Position numbers and translations under genes: made by a program
Shown: positions 8,927 through 17,972 of the stretch, piece by piece
How positions within the stretch are numbered: the first letter of the stretch is position 1
Layout of the letters: the number at the start of each line of letters is the position of its first letter
Notes under the pieces: generated by a model
Seen by the model: the letters and a program-made list of their open reading frames with translations, nothing else
Database searches by the model: none
What the model was told of the DNA's origin: nothing
Assembly: GCF_015207105.1 (NCBI RefSeq)
Contig: NZ_JADEXO010000012.1
Span: 20,543 to 84,542 of the forward strand
Origin: a cf. Phormidesmis sp. LEGE 11477
GTDB taxonomy: Bacteria > Cyanobacteriota > Cyanobacteriia > Phormidesmidales > Phormidesmidaceae
DNA: 64,000 nt
Reading direction: 5' to 3'

Positions 8927-9955
8927 GTGATTATGCTAGAGCGCATTCTGATTACAGGGGGCGCAGGATTTATTGGTTCTAACTTTGTACGCCATTGGTG
9001 TGAAAGAACAAACGAGCCGATATGTGTGCTCGATAAGTTAAGCTATGCTGGCAATAGGAGCAGTTTGTTACAGCCAGTTGCGTCTGGCCAGGTGCAGCTG
9101 GTAGAGGGTGATATTTGCGATCGCACTCTAGTCTCGCAGATCTTGCAAAAAAGTGATATTGACACGATCGTTCACTTCGCGGCTGAATCTCACGTAGATC
9201 GCTCAATCGTCGGTCCGGCTGCTTTTATTCAAACCAACGTAGTTGGCACATTCACACTGTTAGAAGCTTTTCGCGATCGCTGGCAAGCTCATCATCAGCC
9301 AGAGAACTATCGCTTCTTGCACATTTCGACCGATGAAATCTATGGCAGCCTAGAGATCGATGCGCCTCCTTTTACAGAAAATACACCATACGCGCCAAAT
9401 AGCCCGTACTCAGCTTCCAAAGCGGGGAGCAACCACCTAGTAAGCGCCTATTTTCATACCTACGGTCTACCGACTTTAATCACAAACTGTGCGAACAATT
9501 ACGGCCCTTACCAGTTCCCTGAAAAGCTCATTCCGCTAATGTGTGTGAATATTTTGCTGGGCAAACCGCTACCTGTGTATGGTGACGGGCGTAACGTTCG
9601 CGACTGGCTACATGTCGCAGACCACTGCGTAGCGCTAGAGCAAGTATTGCGAAAAGCACCTCCTGGCTCTGTCTATAACATTGGAGGCAATAGCCAAGTT
9701 GAAAACATCAATCTCGTTCGTGAGCTGTGCGATCAGATGGTAGAACTAGCTGAAGGCTTACCCTATCCACCCCACGATTTGATCACATTTGTTGCCGACC
9801 GACCAGGACACGATCGCCGTTACGCTGTGGATATCTCTAAGATTCAACAGGAGATAGGCTGGGCACCAACTCGCAGCCTTAAGGTAGGACTCAGGCAAAC
9901 GGTTGAGTGGTATCTGCAGAACCGGTCGTGGTGGCAACCACTGCTTAAGAGGTAG
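8927..9955 (+). CDS. rfbB: dTDP-glucose 4,6-dehydratase
   Basis: Converts dTDP-D-glucose to dTDP-4-dehydro-6-deoxy-D-glucose, the second step to dTDP-rhamnose and other deoxysugars of the cell surface. It is an extended short-chain dehydrogenase with the NAD-binding GGAGFIGSNF motif near the N-terminus, the catalytic TDE in STDEIYG and the YSASK active-site motif in the middle. The DEIYG variant (usual: DEVYG) is conservative. The longest frame starts at GTG 8927, but ATG 8933 is equally good. No other rfb/rml genes are nearby. Its 3' end overlaps the convergent acidic-protein gene by 11 bases. Confidence 0.93.
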   Translation: MIMLERILITGGAGFIGSNFVRHWCERTNEPICVLDKLSYAGNRSSLLQPVASGQVQLVEGDICDRTLVSQILQKSDIDTIVHFAAESHVDRSIVGPAAFIQTNVVGTFTLLEAFRDRWQAHHQPENYRFLHISTDEIYGSLEIDAPPFTENTPYAPNSPYSASKAGSNHLVSAYFHTYGLPTLITNCANNYGPYQFPEKLIPLMCVNILLGKPLPVYGDGRNVRDWLHVADHCVALEQVLRKAPPGSVYNIGGNSQVENINLVRELCDQMVELAEGLPYPPHDLITFVADRPGHDRRYAVDISKIQQEIGWAPTRSLKVGLRQTVEWYLQNRSWWQPLLKR

Positions 9956-11045
9956 CAACCTGTTCTAGCTTTCTGCTAAGCAACTCTATCTTTGCATGTA
10001 GCACTTGAACCTGCGCGTTCAGTCCGTCTAACTCAATTTCTGTCTCTATTTGTCTCTGGTGATCTATCGGTCTTTCTATATCCGCCTGTCTGAGCTGAGC
10101 CTCTTCGACCATAAGCCGATCAAGCTCGTCCTCGTCGAAATTATTCTCATCGAAATGATCCGAGTTATCTAGGTCATCTAAATCATTTAAATCGTACAGA
10201 TCGAAATCACTAGTCTCTAGAACAGTTAGGTACCTTGGCGGATCTGCCCGATTGATAACGGCAGGATCAGCGTTATGTGGAAAGCCGTTCTGTAGCTGAA
10301 TAACGGTAAAGTCTGACAGATGCCGAAGGAGATAGGTCAAAATGTAAACCCTATCGTCATCGACCTGCATCATATGGGGATCAACAGAGAAGAGATCGCT
10401 ATAGGCACCGCCAAATAGCAGCTCATCATGGATATCGAGTAAACCCACAGAGGCAGCTGATTCTCTAGCCGTTGTCCCATTGTCTACCGTGGAGGTAGTG
10501 TTCTGCGGTGACGGGTCGGCTGCAGATTGGAGCCCTGTAGCAGGATGTTTATCAGCCTGTTTAATAGATTGGAGAGCAGGCTCTGTAGAAGAAGAGGATT
10601 CAACAGCAGCGCTTGATAGGTCGTCATCTAGGCGTTCGATAGGAGGCTTCATCCCTGCGCTAACCGGCCTGGGGTAGCTCTGCTCGAATTCTTGCTCTAG
10701 CTCCCCTTGCTCTAGCTCCCCTTGCTCTAAATCTCCTCGCTCTAAATCTCCTCGCTCTAGGCTTGTAGATATGCGATAGGAAGTGAAGATTTTAATTAGG
10801 CTCAAATCTTGAAGAGCAGCGGCCCTGTTAGCGCTTTCTGCTGCCAAAGAATCGAGCAGGATACTGCCTGTAGAGACTGTATGCTTGGATCTATCAGAGA
10901 GCAGCAGAGGTAGATTAAGCAGTTCTAGGCGATCGCTCTCACGTAGCCTTTTATCACCAAAGTTCGCTAGCTGGTAAGGCAGTTGATGAGCTTGAGTAGT
11001 CTTGATAGAGACTGATTTCTCTTGAAGACTCTTGAGCTGACTCAT
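9945..11045 (-). CDS. Unrecognised acidic repeat-containing protein
   Basis: A 366-residue protein matching no family I know. Its N-terminal ~100 residues are mixed. Residues about 96-117 are a tandem Asp/Glu-Leu-Glu-Gln/Arg-Gly repeat encoded by 15-base DNA repeats. Next comes a low-complexity Ser/Thr/Gln linker, then a compact segment (about 200-270, LLDIHDELLFGGAYSDLF...) that may be folded, an Asp/Asn-rich stretch, and a C-terminal coiled coil (about 330-363, heptad-like LNAQVQVLHAKIELLSRKLEQV). No signal peptide or membrane segment is seen, so it is probably cytoplasmic, perhaps a scaffold or gas-vesicle-like accessory, but no function can be assigned. Confidence 0.7.
   Translation of the reverse strand: MSQLKSLQEKSVSIKTTQAHQLPYQLANFGDKRLRESDRLELLNLPLLLSDRSKHTVSTGSILLDSLAAESANRAAALQDLSLIKIFTSYRISTSLERGDLERGDLEQGELEQGELEQEFEQSYPRPVSAGMKPPIERLDDDLSSAAVESSSSTEPALQSIKQADKHPATGLQSAADPSPQNTTSTVDNGTTARESAASVGLLDIHDELLFGGAYSDLFSVDPHMMQVDDDRVYILTYLLRHLSDFTVIQLQNGFPHNADPAVINRADPPRYLTVLETSDFDLYDLNDLDDLDNSDHFDENNFDEDELDRLMVEEAQLRQADIERPIDHQRQIETEIELDGLNAQVQVLHAKIELLSRKLEQVATS
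10691..10760 (-). repeat. 15-bp tandem repeats inside the acidic protein gene
   Basis: Units of 15 bases start at 10691, 10706, 10721 and 10736, with a partial fifth at 10751. The first two units are identical and the others differ at a few positions. The repeat is a multiple of three, so copy-number change keeps the frame and adds or removes five residues. Confidence 0.85.
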
Positions 11046-11232
11046 TTCGTTTTTGGCCTCCTTGGCCTCTAAACTGGGAAAAAGTAATGAAAAAATTAAG
11101 CTGTAATTAATTGGAGCTTATTTTCTCTTCTTAAGTTAGTACATAGTTTTACTACGTACAACTACAGGAACCGGATGCATCTTTTCTGAGTTTTGTAGTC
11201 GTACTAGGTTCAGATCGTCACTAGACAGTGCC

Positions 11233-11928
11233 TTACGTAGCCGCGCCAAATCGGTAGCCTTTGCCATATACCGTATGAATTAGAACTGGCTGGCTTGGTT
11301 GCTCTATTTTTCTACGCAGTAGCCGCATCTGGGCTGCGAGGGCATTACTGCTAGGCGCTGAGCCCTCTCCCCAAACGGCACTGTAGATTTGAGCATGAGT
11401 CAGTAATTGGTGAGGCGATCGCATCAGATAAGCCAAGAGCTGGACTTCTTTCTCTGATAGCTCGATCGACTTGCCACCGCGACTCACTAGCTGATTTTCG
11501 ACCTGTAGCGTTAGATCCTCAAACTGAAGAACAGACTGAGGCAACGCTGGTGGAGAGACTGGACGCCTGAGCAGAGCGCGAATGCGGGCTAGCAGCTCTC
11601 GCAGCTCGAAAGGTTTGATCAAGTAGTCATCTGCGCCCGCATCTAGGCCATCGACGCGATCGTCTAGCGTATCTTTGGCCGTCAAAAAAAGAACGGGCGT
11701 AGACAGAGCCTGCGATCGCACTGCCTGGCAAATCTCTAATCCGCTCATCTTTGGCAGCATCCAGTCTAGAATCAGCAAATCGTACTGTCCGCTGATGGCT
11801 TTGCGCGCGCCCGTTTCGCCGTCGCTAGCGACATCCACCCCATAGCCTTGACGTTGAAGCAAGCGGGTAAGCGGATCGGTAAGTTCTACTTCGTCGTCTA
11901 CAAGTAGGATACGCATTGAGCTAGGCAC
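11233..11928 (-). CDS. OmpR-family response regulator (RppA/NrsR-like)
   Basis: A 231-residue two-domain regulator. The receiver domain has the acidic pocket DDE (11-13), phospho-acceptor Asp55 in LILDWMLP and Lys105 in DDYLIKPF. The C-terminal winged helix (about 130-230) ends in the typical VLIHTVYGKGYRFG. Sequence style resembles the cyanobacterial RppA/NrsR group, which responds to redox or metals. No histidine kinase is adjacent in this window, so it is an orphan here. A GTP/metal target operon is not evident nearby. Confidence 0.9.
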   Translation of the reverse strand: MPSSMRILLVDDEVELTDPLTRLLQRQGYGVDVASDGETGARKAISGQYDLLILDWMLPKMSGLEICQAVRSQALSTPVLFLTAKDTLDDRVDGLDAGADDYLIKPFELRELLARIRALLRRPVSPPALPQSVLQFEDLTLQVENQLVSRGGKSIELSEKEVQLLAYLMRSPHQLLTHAQIYSAVWGEGSAPSSNALAAQMRLLRRKIEQPSQPVLIHTVYGKGYRFGAAT

Positions 11929-12042
11929 TAGAAGAAGAGATGCTAAAAGAAGAAGTTAGAAGAAGAAACTTTGAAAAAAAGACGCTGAGAGAAGAATCAA
12001 GAAATGAGCTGCAAAACTATCAGATAATCAGACTCTTAAGCA

Positions 12043-13419
12043 TTAGGCAGTCGTGTTAGCCGGAATCGGAGCCGTTGTTTGAGCCACTGAGGCTTTTGTC
12101 GTTTCGTCTAAAAGGCTAATTAGCTCCTTTTCAAAAGAAACCTGAGCCCGGTTAGTGCGTCCGCCAACAAATAGCTTGTCTGCCGTTTTGAGTGCCCACA
12201 CTTGAGAGTGAGAGATATAGCTCATCACCACGCCGACCATCAGTAAGCCAAACCCCAGATAAACAACCGGAATACCGGGATCGGCTTTGATCTGCAAGCC
12301 AGTGCTGCCGATAATTTCATCTAGGTAAAGCCTGACACCGTTGACTTCGACACTACTCCCCTGGCGGACGGTAGAAACCAGCTTTCCACTCATGTCGTAT
12401 AGCAGCAAAGTGCCTTGCAAATCTTGAGCAATTAGCGATACACCTGCGCTCATATCAGGTTTGGTAGGCACCCAGGTTCCCCATAATTTAGCGCCCTCAA
12501 CGTCTAGAGGTGCCATTGCCAGCTCGAAAGTCGGACTGTTGTTGATGCGAACTTTGACTCCGCCAATAGCCCAGTCGGCTTGATATAGCGTGACGTTTTT
12601 GTAGCGCAGCGGCTGATTTACCCAGATAGTTTTCCGCTTTACTTCTTCGCCAGCGCTATCTAGAACAGAAAGGTCAGAATAGAACTGATCGACGCGGCCT
12701 TCAGGGGAGTAGTCAATCCAGAAGCGATTGACATGAACTGACCAGTCTTTGGGAATTTGCGGACCGGCCCAGGGACCCGCATCAAAGATGTTTTGAACCT
12801 TGAAGGTTTGACCGCTAGGGACCATTTCCTGCGCGAAAAAACCAGTCATAGAACCGAGGATGGCACCGCCCAGAATCAGCAGCATACTGGCGTGAACCAC
12901 AATCGGCCCAATGCGCCCGGACAGCCCTTTTTGGGCGTAGAGCATGGTGTCGTCACTATCGCTTTTTTCATAGACTTTGTATCGATGTTCGCTGAGCTGC
13001 GATCGCAAAACATCCCAATCTCCTGTCTCTAGCTCGGTACTCAGCGCCATTTTCTCAAACTGACGTGGCTTGCTGTAGAAATTCCAAGTGCGAGAAAACC
13101 AGCGTAGCGCCGTAATCTGCCGGGTAAAGGTGCAGGCTGTTAGGCTCGCGCCAAAGAGAATCAGAATAGAGAGAAACCACCAGGTGCGATAGACGTGATC
13201 TAAACCCAAAATTAAGATGAACTTCCAAGTAAGAAAGCCAAAGAGAGCGGGCGATTCGGGGTAGTTTTCTTGGTAGAAGGTAAGCCCTTGACCCTGTTCG
13301 ATCACGGTGCCGCTGATGCTGAAAATGGCGATCGCCAAGAGAAGAGCGATCGCGAGCTTAAGATCTGCTAACAATGGAATTAGGTCTTTGCGGAAGTAGC
13401 GTTTTACAGCAGTGAACAT
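12043..13419 (-). CDS. ccs1: Cytochrome c biogenesis protein Ccs1 (ResB family)
   Basis: Half of the system II haem-delivery and ligation complex (Ccs1 with CcsA) that attaches haem to c-type cytochromes on the lumenal/periplasmic side. The 458-residue protein has three N-terminal membrane helices (about 17-37, 70-92 and 168-188), a large soluble domain and a last helix near 385-405, followed by a cytoplasmic tail, as in chloroplast and cyanobacterial Ccs1. It is downstream of ccdA with only 30 bases between, indicating co-transcription of two c-type cytochrome maturation genes. Confidence 0.94.
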   Translation of the reverse strand: MFTAVKRYFRKDLIPLLADLKLAIALLLAIAIFSISGTVIEQGQGLTFYQENYPESPALFGFLTWKFILILGLDHVYRTWWFLSILILFGASLTACTFTRQITALRWFSRTWNFYSKPRQFEKMALSTELETGDWDVLRSQLSEHRYKVYEKSDSDDTMLYAQKGLSGRIGPIVVHASMLLILGGAILGSMTGFFAQEMVPSGQTFKVQNIFDAGPWAGPQIPKDWSVHVNRFWIDYSPEGRVDQFYSDLSVLDSAGEEVKRKTIWVNQPLRYKNVTLYQADWAIGGVKVRINNSPTFELAMAPLDVEGAKLWGTWVPTKPDMSAGVSLIAQDLQGTLLLYDMSGKLVSTVRQGSSVEVNGVRLYLDEIIGSTGLQIKADPGIPVVYLGFGLLMVGVVMSYISHSQVWALKTADKLFVGGRTNRAQVSFEKELISLLDETTKASVAQTTAPIPANTTA

Positions 13420-13449
13420 AAGGGAAGAGAGAATAAAAAATTATTCAAG

Positions 13450-14235
13450 TTATGCGATAGGTAATAGCCGCGTGACCAGCGAAAATAGACCAAAACCGAT
13501 CAGCAGCACGCCGCTCGCAGGCGTAATCCAGCCAGACCAGCGCCTGATTTCTAGAATGCGCTTAATCGAAGCTGTAAAAATTCCAGCTAGCATCAGCGGC
13601 GCAACGTAACCAATAGTGTAGGCCAGCAATAGAGACGCACCTAGCACCGGATCTCCCTTTTCGCCAACCCAGGCCAGCAGTGTCGCTAGTACCGGGGTGC
13701 TACAAGGAGAGGCCACTAGGCCAAAGGTCAGCCCTAGCAAATATGACTTGGCCGAGCGGGGAATATTATTTTGCAAAAAGTCTGTGCCGTTGAAAGAAGG
13801 CAAAGGCGGCAAGGGAAGCGCTTCTAAAAGGTTTAGACCCATGAGGATGGCGATCGCACTGACCACAATTGGTAGGCCAGCGCCGACTTGCCCATACACC
13901 CATCCCAAACTGCTAGCCACCAGTCCTAGACCCGCTAACGTAGTCGCTAGCCCAACTGCGAACCAGACCGATTGCCCAACGGCCTGCCAACGATTTTCTA
14001 GTTCGTAGCTGCCCATATAGCCCACCGTAATCGGCAGCATCGAGAGCATACACGGCGTCAAACTAGTTAGCAGTCCAGCCGCTGCAATAATGCCTACGCT
14101 GGCCAGCGACAAATGACCAAGCTGAGCTTCTACCCAACCATTGGCAGACTGGCTGAGATGATACAAGAAGAGCTGCAGGCGTTCGTACAACGTCTCTGAA
14201 AGAGCAGCGCCCATAGTCGAAATAATCCAGGTCAA
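13450..14235 (-). CDS. ccdA: Thiol-disulfide transporter CcdA
   Basis: Passes reducing equivalents across the membrane to keep apocytochrome CXXCH cysteines reduced. The 261-residue protein has six hydrophobic helices and the two essential cysteines in the family contexts LTPCMLSMLP (Cys62) and ASPCSTPVLA (Cys178). It lies between ftsW and ccs1 on the same strand, an arrangement common in cyanobacteria. It starts with a longer amphipathic N-terminal segment (about 40 residues) than the shortest CcdA proteins. Confidence 0.95.
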   Translation of the reverse strand: MTWIISTMGAALSETLYERLQLFLYHLSQSANGWVEAQLGHLSLASVGIIAAAGLLTSLTPCMLSMLPITVGYMGSYELENRWQAVGQSVWFAVGLATTLAGLGLVASSLGWVYGQVGAGLPIVVSAIAILMGLNLLEALPLPPLPSFNGTDFLQNNIPRSAKSYLLGLTFGLVASPCSTPVLATLLAWVGEKGDPVLGASLLLAYTIGYVAPLMLAGIFTASIKRILEIRRWSGWITPASGVLLIGFGLFSLVTRLLPIA

Positions 14236-14419
14236 ATGATTCAGCAGTCAATATCTCTAGTCAGCACCTCTAATTGTATCGAAGTGCTGACCTGTCCTGC
14301 TATAGCTTTCGAAGAGTTGCTTGGTACATTCACACCGGCTAAAACCCTTACAGAACAACAGGCAACTCTTCCCGCCAAGTAAGAATGCATCCTTACTTCG
14401 CTACATTTACATATTTGGC

Positions 14420-15616
14420 TTACGTCTTTGGGCGAGGTAGCGATCTCAAAGACAGTACGTTTGCCTCACGCGATTCGCGGGCCACCCTAATTAACAGCCC
14501 GGCTGTGATCAAGTTAGCGATAACCGAGCTACCGCCATAGCTAAACAGAGGCAGCGGCAATCCGGTCGTCGGGATAGAGCCCGTCGCAACGCCAATATTT
14601 ATCAGTGACTGACCTACTAACAAAACCATACAGCCGATAGCAATGAGACGATGCACCATTTTAGGAGACTGTACGGCAACGGCTAGAGCAATCGTGCTGT
14701 AGATAGCAAAAAAGATTAGCAGCACCACGCTGCCGATAAAGCCAAATTCTTCAGCAAAGACTGAGAAGATAAAGTCGGTATATTGAATCGGTAGAAAAAA
14801 TTCTTTTTGGATGGAGAAACCATAGCCAGTGCCGCCAAGGCCACCTGAGCCGATCGCCAGCAGGCTTTGAATCAGCTGATAGCCGCTTTCAGCCGGGTCA
14901 GCCCAAGGATCGAGAAAAGAGATGATGCGATCGCGCTGATAAGACTTAAGACTAATGCTGATCACCGCTGCCATAAATCCGCTCGAAGCTGTCAAGATCA
15001 GCTGTCGATAGGGCAACCCCGCTGCTAGCGCAATCAGCCAAATCGTCATTCCGCAGACAGCCGTTGTACTGAGGTTAGGCTGAGTCAGAATTGATAGCAG
15101 TCCAAGAGTGAAGATTCCTAGCCAGACAAGCCTGGTCTGATTAGTCAGCTTGTGCCATTTGCCAAAAAGCTGAGCACTATGTAGAACAAGGAAAGGCTTC
15201 ATCAGCTCCGAGGGCTGGATCAAAAAAGGGCCTAGCGGTAGCCAACGAGTCGCGCCATTGACCGAAATCCCCACGCCTGGAATGTGAGTGGCCATCACCA
15301 GCAGCATACAGACTAAAAGCAAGATCCCTGAGAGCCGCATCATCTGCTGCAGTGGATGACGGGTGATGTATCTAGAAATCAGCAGCCCAATTAACATCCA
15401 AACTAGCTGTACCAAAAAATAATGACTGCCCCGGCCATAGTCATCTTCAGCCGCATGATAGGAGGCGGAATACAGCACGACTAATCCTACCGACAGCCAT
15501 AGCAGCGTCATCCAGCGCAGCAGCCGCGCTTCGAGCGCCCAGCCCTGCACTGAGAAAAACTGAGTAAAAAGCTGAACAGTGCCAGTTCTAAGACTAGTCG
15601 CAGCAGATAAGTTCAA
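14420..15616 (-). CDS. ftsW: FtsW/RodA-family SEDS glycosyltransferase
   Basis: A 398-residue polytopic SEDS protein, the lipid-II polymerase of the division or elongation machinery. About ten membrane helices are visible, and the diagnostic C-terminal motif TTGLPLPLFSYGGSS lies near residue 360. In cyanobacteria the homologue located upstream of ccdA-ccs1 is called FtsW. RodA cannot be excluded by motif alone. A short hairpin (14377-14398) follows the stop codon. Confidence 0.92.
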   Translation of the reverse strand: MNLSAATSLRTGTVQLFTQFFSVQGWALEARLLRWMTLLWLSVGLVVLYSASYHAAEDDYGRGSHYFLVQLVWMLIGLLISRYITRHPLQQMMRLSGILLLVCMLLVMATHIPGVGISVNGATRWLPLGPFLIQPSELMKPFLVLHSAQLFGKWHKLTNQTRLVWLGIFTLGLLSILTQPNLSTTAVCGMTIWLIALAAGLPYRQLILTASSGFMAAVISISLKSYQRDRIISFLDPWADPAESGYQLIQSLLAIGSGGLGGTGYGFSIQKEFFLPIQYTDFIFSVFAEEFGFIGSVVLLIFFAIYSTIALAVAVQSPKMVHRLIAIGCMVLLVGQSLINIGVATGSIPTTGLPLPLFSYGGSSVIANLITAGLLIRVARESREANVLSLRSLPRPKT

Positions 15617-15798
15617 AGGTCTTTGGCGTGGACTACTGCCCAGCGCATATCAGCACAAATGTTGTTAGAGCTATAAAAGATAAAGGTCCGCACTGTCAAG
15701 CGCTTCCGTAAATTCTTGGCAATTCTCACTGTATAAAAGCCGTCTTATCTGGCGTAACGGTTTAACTGTGAAGCAAATCGTAACCGCAGTATAGAGCC

Positions 15799-17682
15799 CT
15801 AGCCTAATACGAACTTTTTAGTCGCTTCTAGCTTTTTTAGAAACGGATGAGAAGCAGATCCTAAGATATGCAACCTGTCTTGAGCACGGGTCATTGCAAC
15901 ATAAAGTTTGCGATACCGCATAGCTTCATCTTCATGATTATCTACGAATCGTTCTACTTCCATGATTACAACGGCTTTGAACTCTAGACCTAGCGATGAT
16001 TCGGCTGAGACAAAACGTACGCCCGGTATGTTCACACTATAGTGCCGTTTAGAACGATCGTCCGATAGCCTATAGACCTCAATTTTGGCAGCTTCTAATA
16101 ATTTTTCCAAAGGGGAGAGCCAGCTCTTCTTGCCGCCAGCATGACTGTGAAAAATAATAGCAATATCTTGGGTGAGGTATCCGGCTTGAATAAAGTCTTC
16201 TATCTGCTGATGTACTATACGAACAGACTGCTTTAAGTCGTCAACGGGATGCAGAACTGGGACAGAACCCTGCTTGCGAACCGATTTAGGAGAAATCAAG
16301 GGAAAGGTGGTCTCCTCGGTCCACTGATCAGTCATAGCAAACTGGCCCAAGTTGATAGCAGCCCAGGCTGCCTCGACAATTTCTTGTGTGTTGCGATAAT
16401 TCAGTTTCAAGATCTTTGTTCGTCCCTGAGCCTTGATGCCTACAGATTTCCATGTAAAGTTCTTTCGCTGATGAATTTTCTGATTCCCATCAGAAACGAT
16501 CAGCAGCTTACCGTCTTCACCGTCTTTGAGCGCGGTTACGCAGCATCTAAACCATTCTGGAGCGAAGGTATGGGACTCATCAACTAATATGGCATCCCAC
16601 TTCAAATCAGGGTTTTCCTGAAGAGCCTCTACAAGCTGTTCTCCCGTTGTTTGACGCAATGTCTGTTTATTCGGATAGTCCTGTGGAGAGGGGAGTACAC
16701 CTAAAATATTTCTCGCCCAATCGTTGAAGTGCAAGATTTCAATTTGCTGCTCGTAGTTGGGATAATCAGGCGAATGTATCAGAGAGCGTAAATAGGCAGC
16801 AAGGCTCTTGTGGTAGCAAAGAATCAGAATTCTGTGTTCCGAAGATTCATTAGCCAGAAATTTTGCTCTTGCAATCAGTATTAGCGTCTTACCTGAACCA
16901 GCCACCCCAGAAATCAACCTGTGGCCCTCCCCTAGTCTTCTAGCTGCTGTCTCTTGTGCTGGATCGAGACTGACAATAATTTTGCTATCAGCAGGCGGCT
17001 TTGCTTTTACTTCAGGAGGCAGGCTACGTGAGGTTGCAGGCTCAGTGCGGATCTGGATTTCAGGATGCAGAATCCCCTTAACGGTACTCACTTGCTCGTC
17101 AGTGAGTGCATAAAAGGGAAACTTCACTGCAAACATTTCCTTAAGTCGATGAATTAACTCACGGTCGTTCAAATTCTGCCAAACTAGCAATTCATCGCGA
17201 TAAGCAACCGCAGGTTGTTCTAGAACTTTGTCGAGTCCTAACTTTTGAGCCTGAGCTACAGTGATGTTGCTCATTACAGCACCTTTACCAATTGGAAAGA
17301 CCAACTTTCCCTGGTGAGGGCCTTCTAAGTGACGAAGGATGGAATATTCTTTTAGCTTGTCAGAAACGTGACAGAAATATCGGTGCGCTTGCCCGAGGGG
17401 AGACTCTTCACTAGAGACATGTTCCTGATTGTTCTTTCTTCGCCGAATGAGAAACTGATTGCGGTCGGCGCTATCTATCTGGTTCCCAAACCATCCTTTT
17501 ACTTCAATGATGAGTAGCCCGAAGGCAGGGCCTAGAATGAGAAAATCAGGATATTGATGGTTAATACGGGGCTCATACCAAACGATGTAGTCATCAGGTA
17601 AGCCGTTTCTTAAGATCGAGAATAGCGTCTTTTCTCCCTGAGTAGCTATAGGCGGAATAGAATCAGGAATTGTATAAGCCAT
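15799..17682 (-). CDS. NERD nuclease domain fused to superfamily-1 (UvrD-like) helicase
   Basis: A 627-residue fusion. Residues about 14-125 form a NERD domain with PD-(D/E)xK-like catalytic residues Asp46, Glu60 and Lys62 (YPDFLIL, IIEVKGW). Residues about 238-620 form a DNA helicase with Walker A GVAGSGKT (259-266), Walker B LVDES (367-371) and the C-terminal motif VAMTRAQDRL. NERD-helicase fusions occur scattered among bacteria and are thought to act in DNA processing or defence, but the biochemical role is not established. The gene stands alone between ftsW and the ndhD terminator. Confidence 0.88.
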   Translation of the reverse strand: MAYTIPDSIPPIATQGEKTLFSILRNGLPDDYIVWYEPRINHQYPDFLILGPAFGLLIIEVKGWFGNQIDSADRNQFLIRRRKNNQEHVSSEESPLGQAHRYFCHVSDKLKEYSILRHLEGPHQGKLVFPIGKGAVMSNITVAQAQKLGLDKVLEQPAVAYRDELLVWQNLNDRELIHRLKEMFAVKFPFYALTDEQVSTVKGILHPEIQIRTEPATSRSLPPEVKAKPPADSKIIVSLDPAQETAARRLGEGHRLISGVAGSGKTLILIARAKFLANESSEHRILILCYHKSLAAYLRSLIHSPDYPNYEQQIEILHFNDWARNILGVLPSPQDYPNKQTLRQTTGEQLVEALQENPDLKWDAILVDESHTFAPEWFRCCVTALKDGEDGKLLIVSDGNQKIHQRKNFTWKSVGIKAQGRTKILKLNYRNTQEIVEAAWAAINLGQFAMTDQWTEETTFPLISPKSVRKQGSVPVLHPVDDLKQSVRIVHQQIEDFIQAGYLTQDIAIIFHSHAGGKKSWLSPLEKLLEAAKIEVYRLSDDRSKRHYSVNIPGVRFVSAESSLGLEFKAVVIMEVERFVDNHEDEAMRYRKLYVAMTRAQDRLHILGSASHPFLKKLEATKKFVLG

Positions 17683-17729
17683 AGAAATATCAGTTAGCAG
17701 CGGCAGATCTATTTAACGAAACCACCTTG

Positions 17730-17859
17730 GTATAGCCGTCGTCGGATGCATCCTCATGTGAGCAGTCAAAGCCGACGTCCGACGGCTAGCCACTTAGTCC
17801 GCATTATATAACGGTTCTAGAGATCACGAATGTATGGCTAGCGGCGGCTGCATCCTCAT
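17730..17859. repeat. Imperfect direct repeats with internal palindromes
   Basis: Two 28-base segments, 17730-17757 and 17832-17859, match at 22 of 28 positions, the last 11 being identical. The first copy also forms an inverted repeat with 17780-17788. Shortly after, 17865-17880 resembles the GTAGGCGTAGCCTTC-type sequence seen inverted at 8829-8843. This looks like remnants of small interspersed palindromic repeats. Confidence 0.55.
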
Positions 17860-17924
17860 AAAGAAGGTTACGCCTACGTATGCTGGCCAACCACTTTTAG
17901 GGATTTTCTGTTTCTCAACAAAAA

Positions 17925-17949
17925 ATCCCCTCGGGCGGATCGAGGGGAT
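17925..17949 (-). terminator. Rho-independent terminator of ndhD
   Basis: ATCCCCTCG (17925-17933) pairs perfectly with CGAGGGGAT (17941-17949). On the minus strand the stem is followed by a T-run, 23 bases after the ndhD stop codon. Confidence 0.9.
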
Positions 17950-17972
17950 AGTCAATAACATCAAAATTGAAT

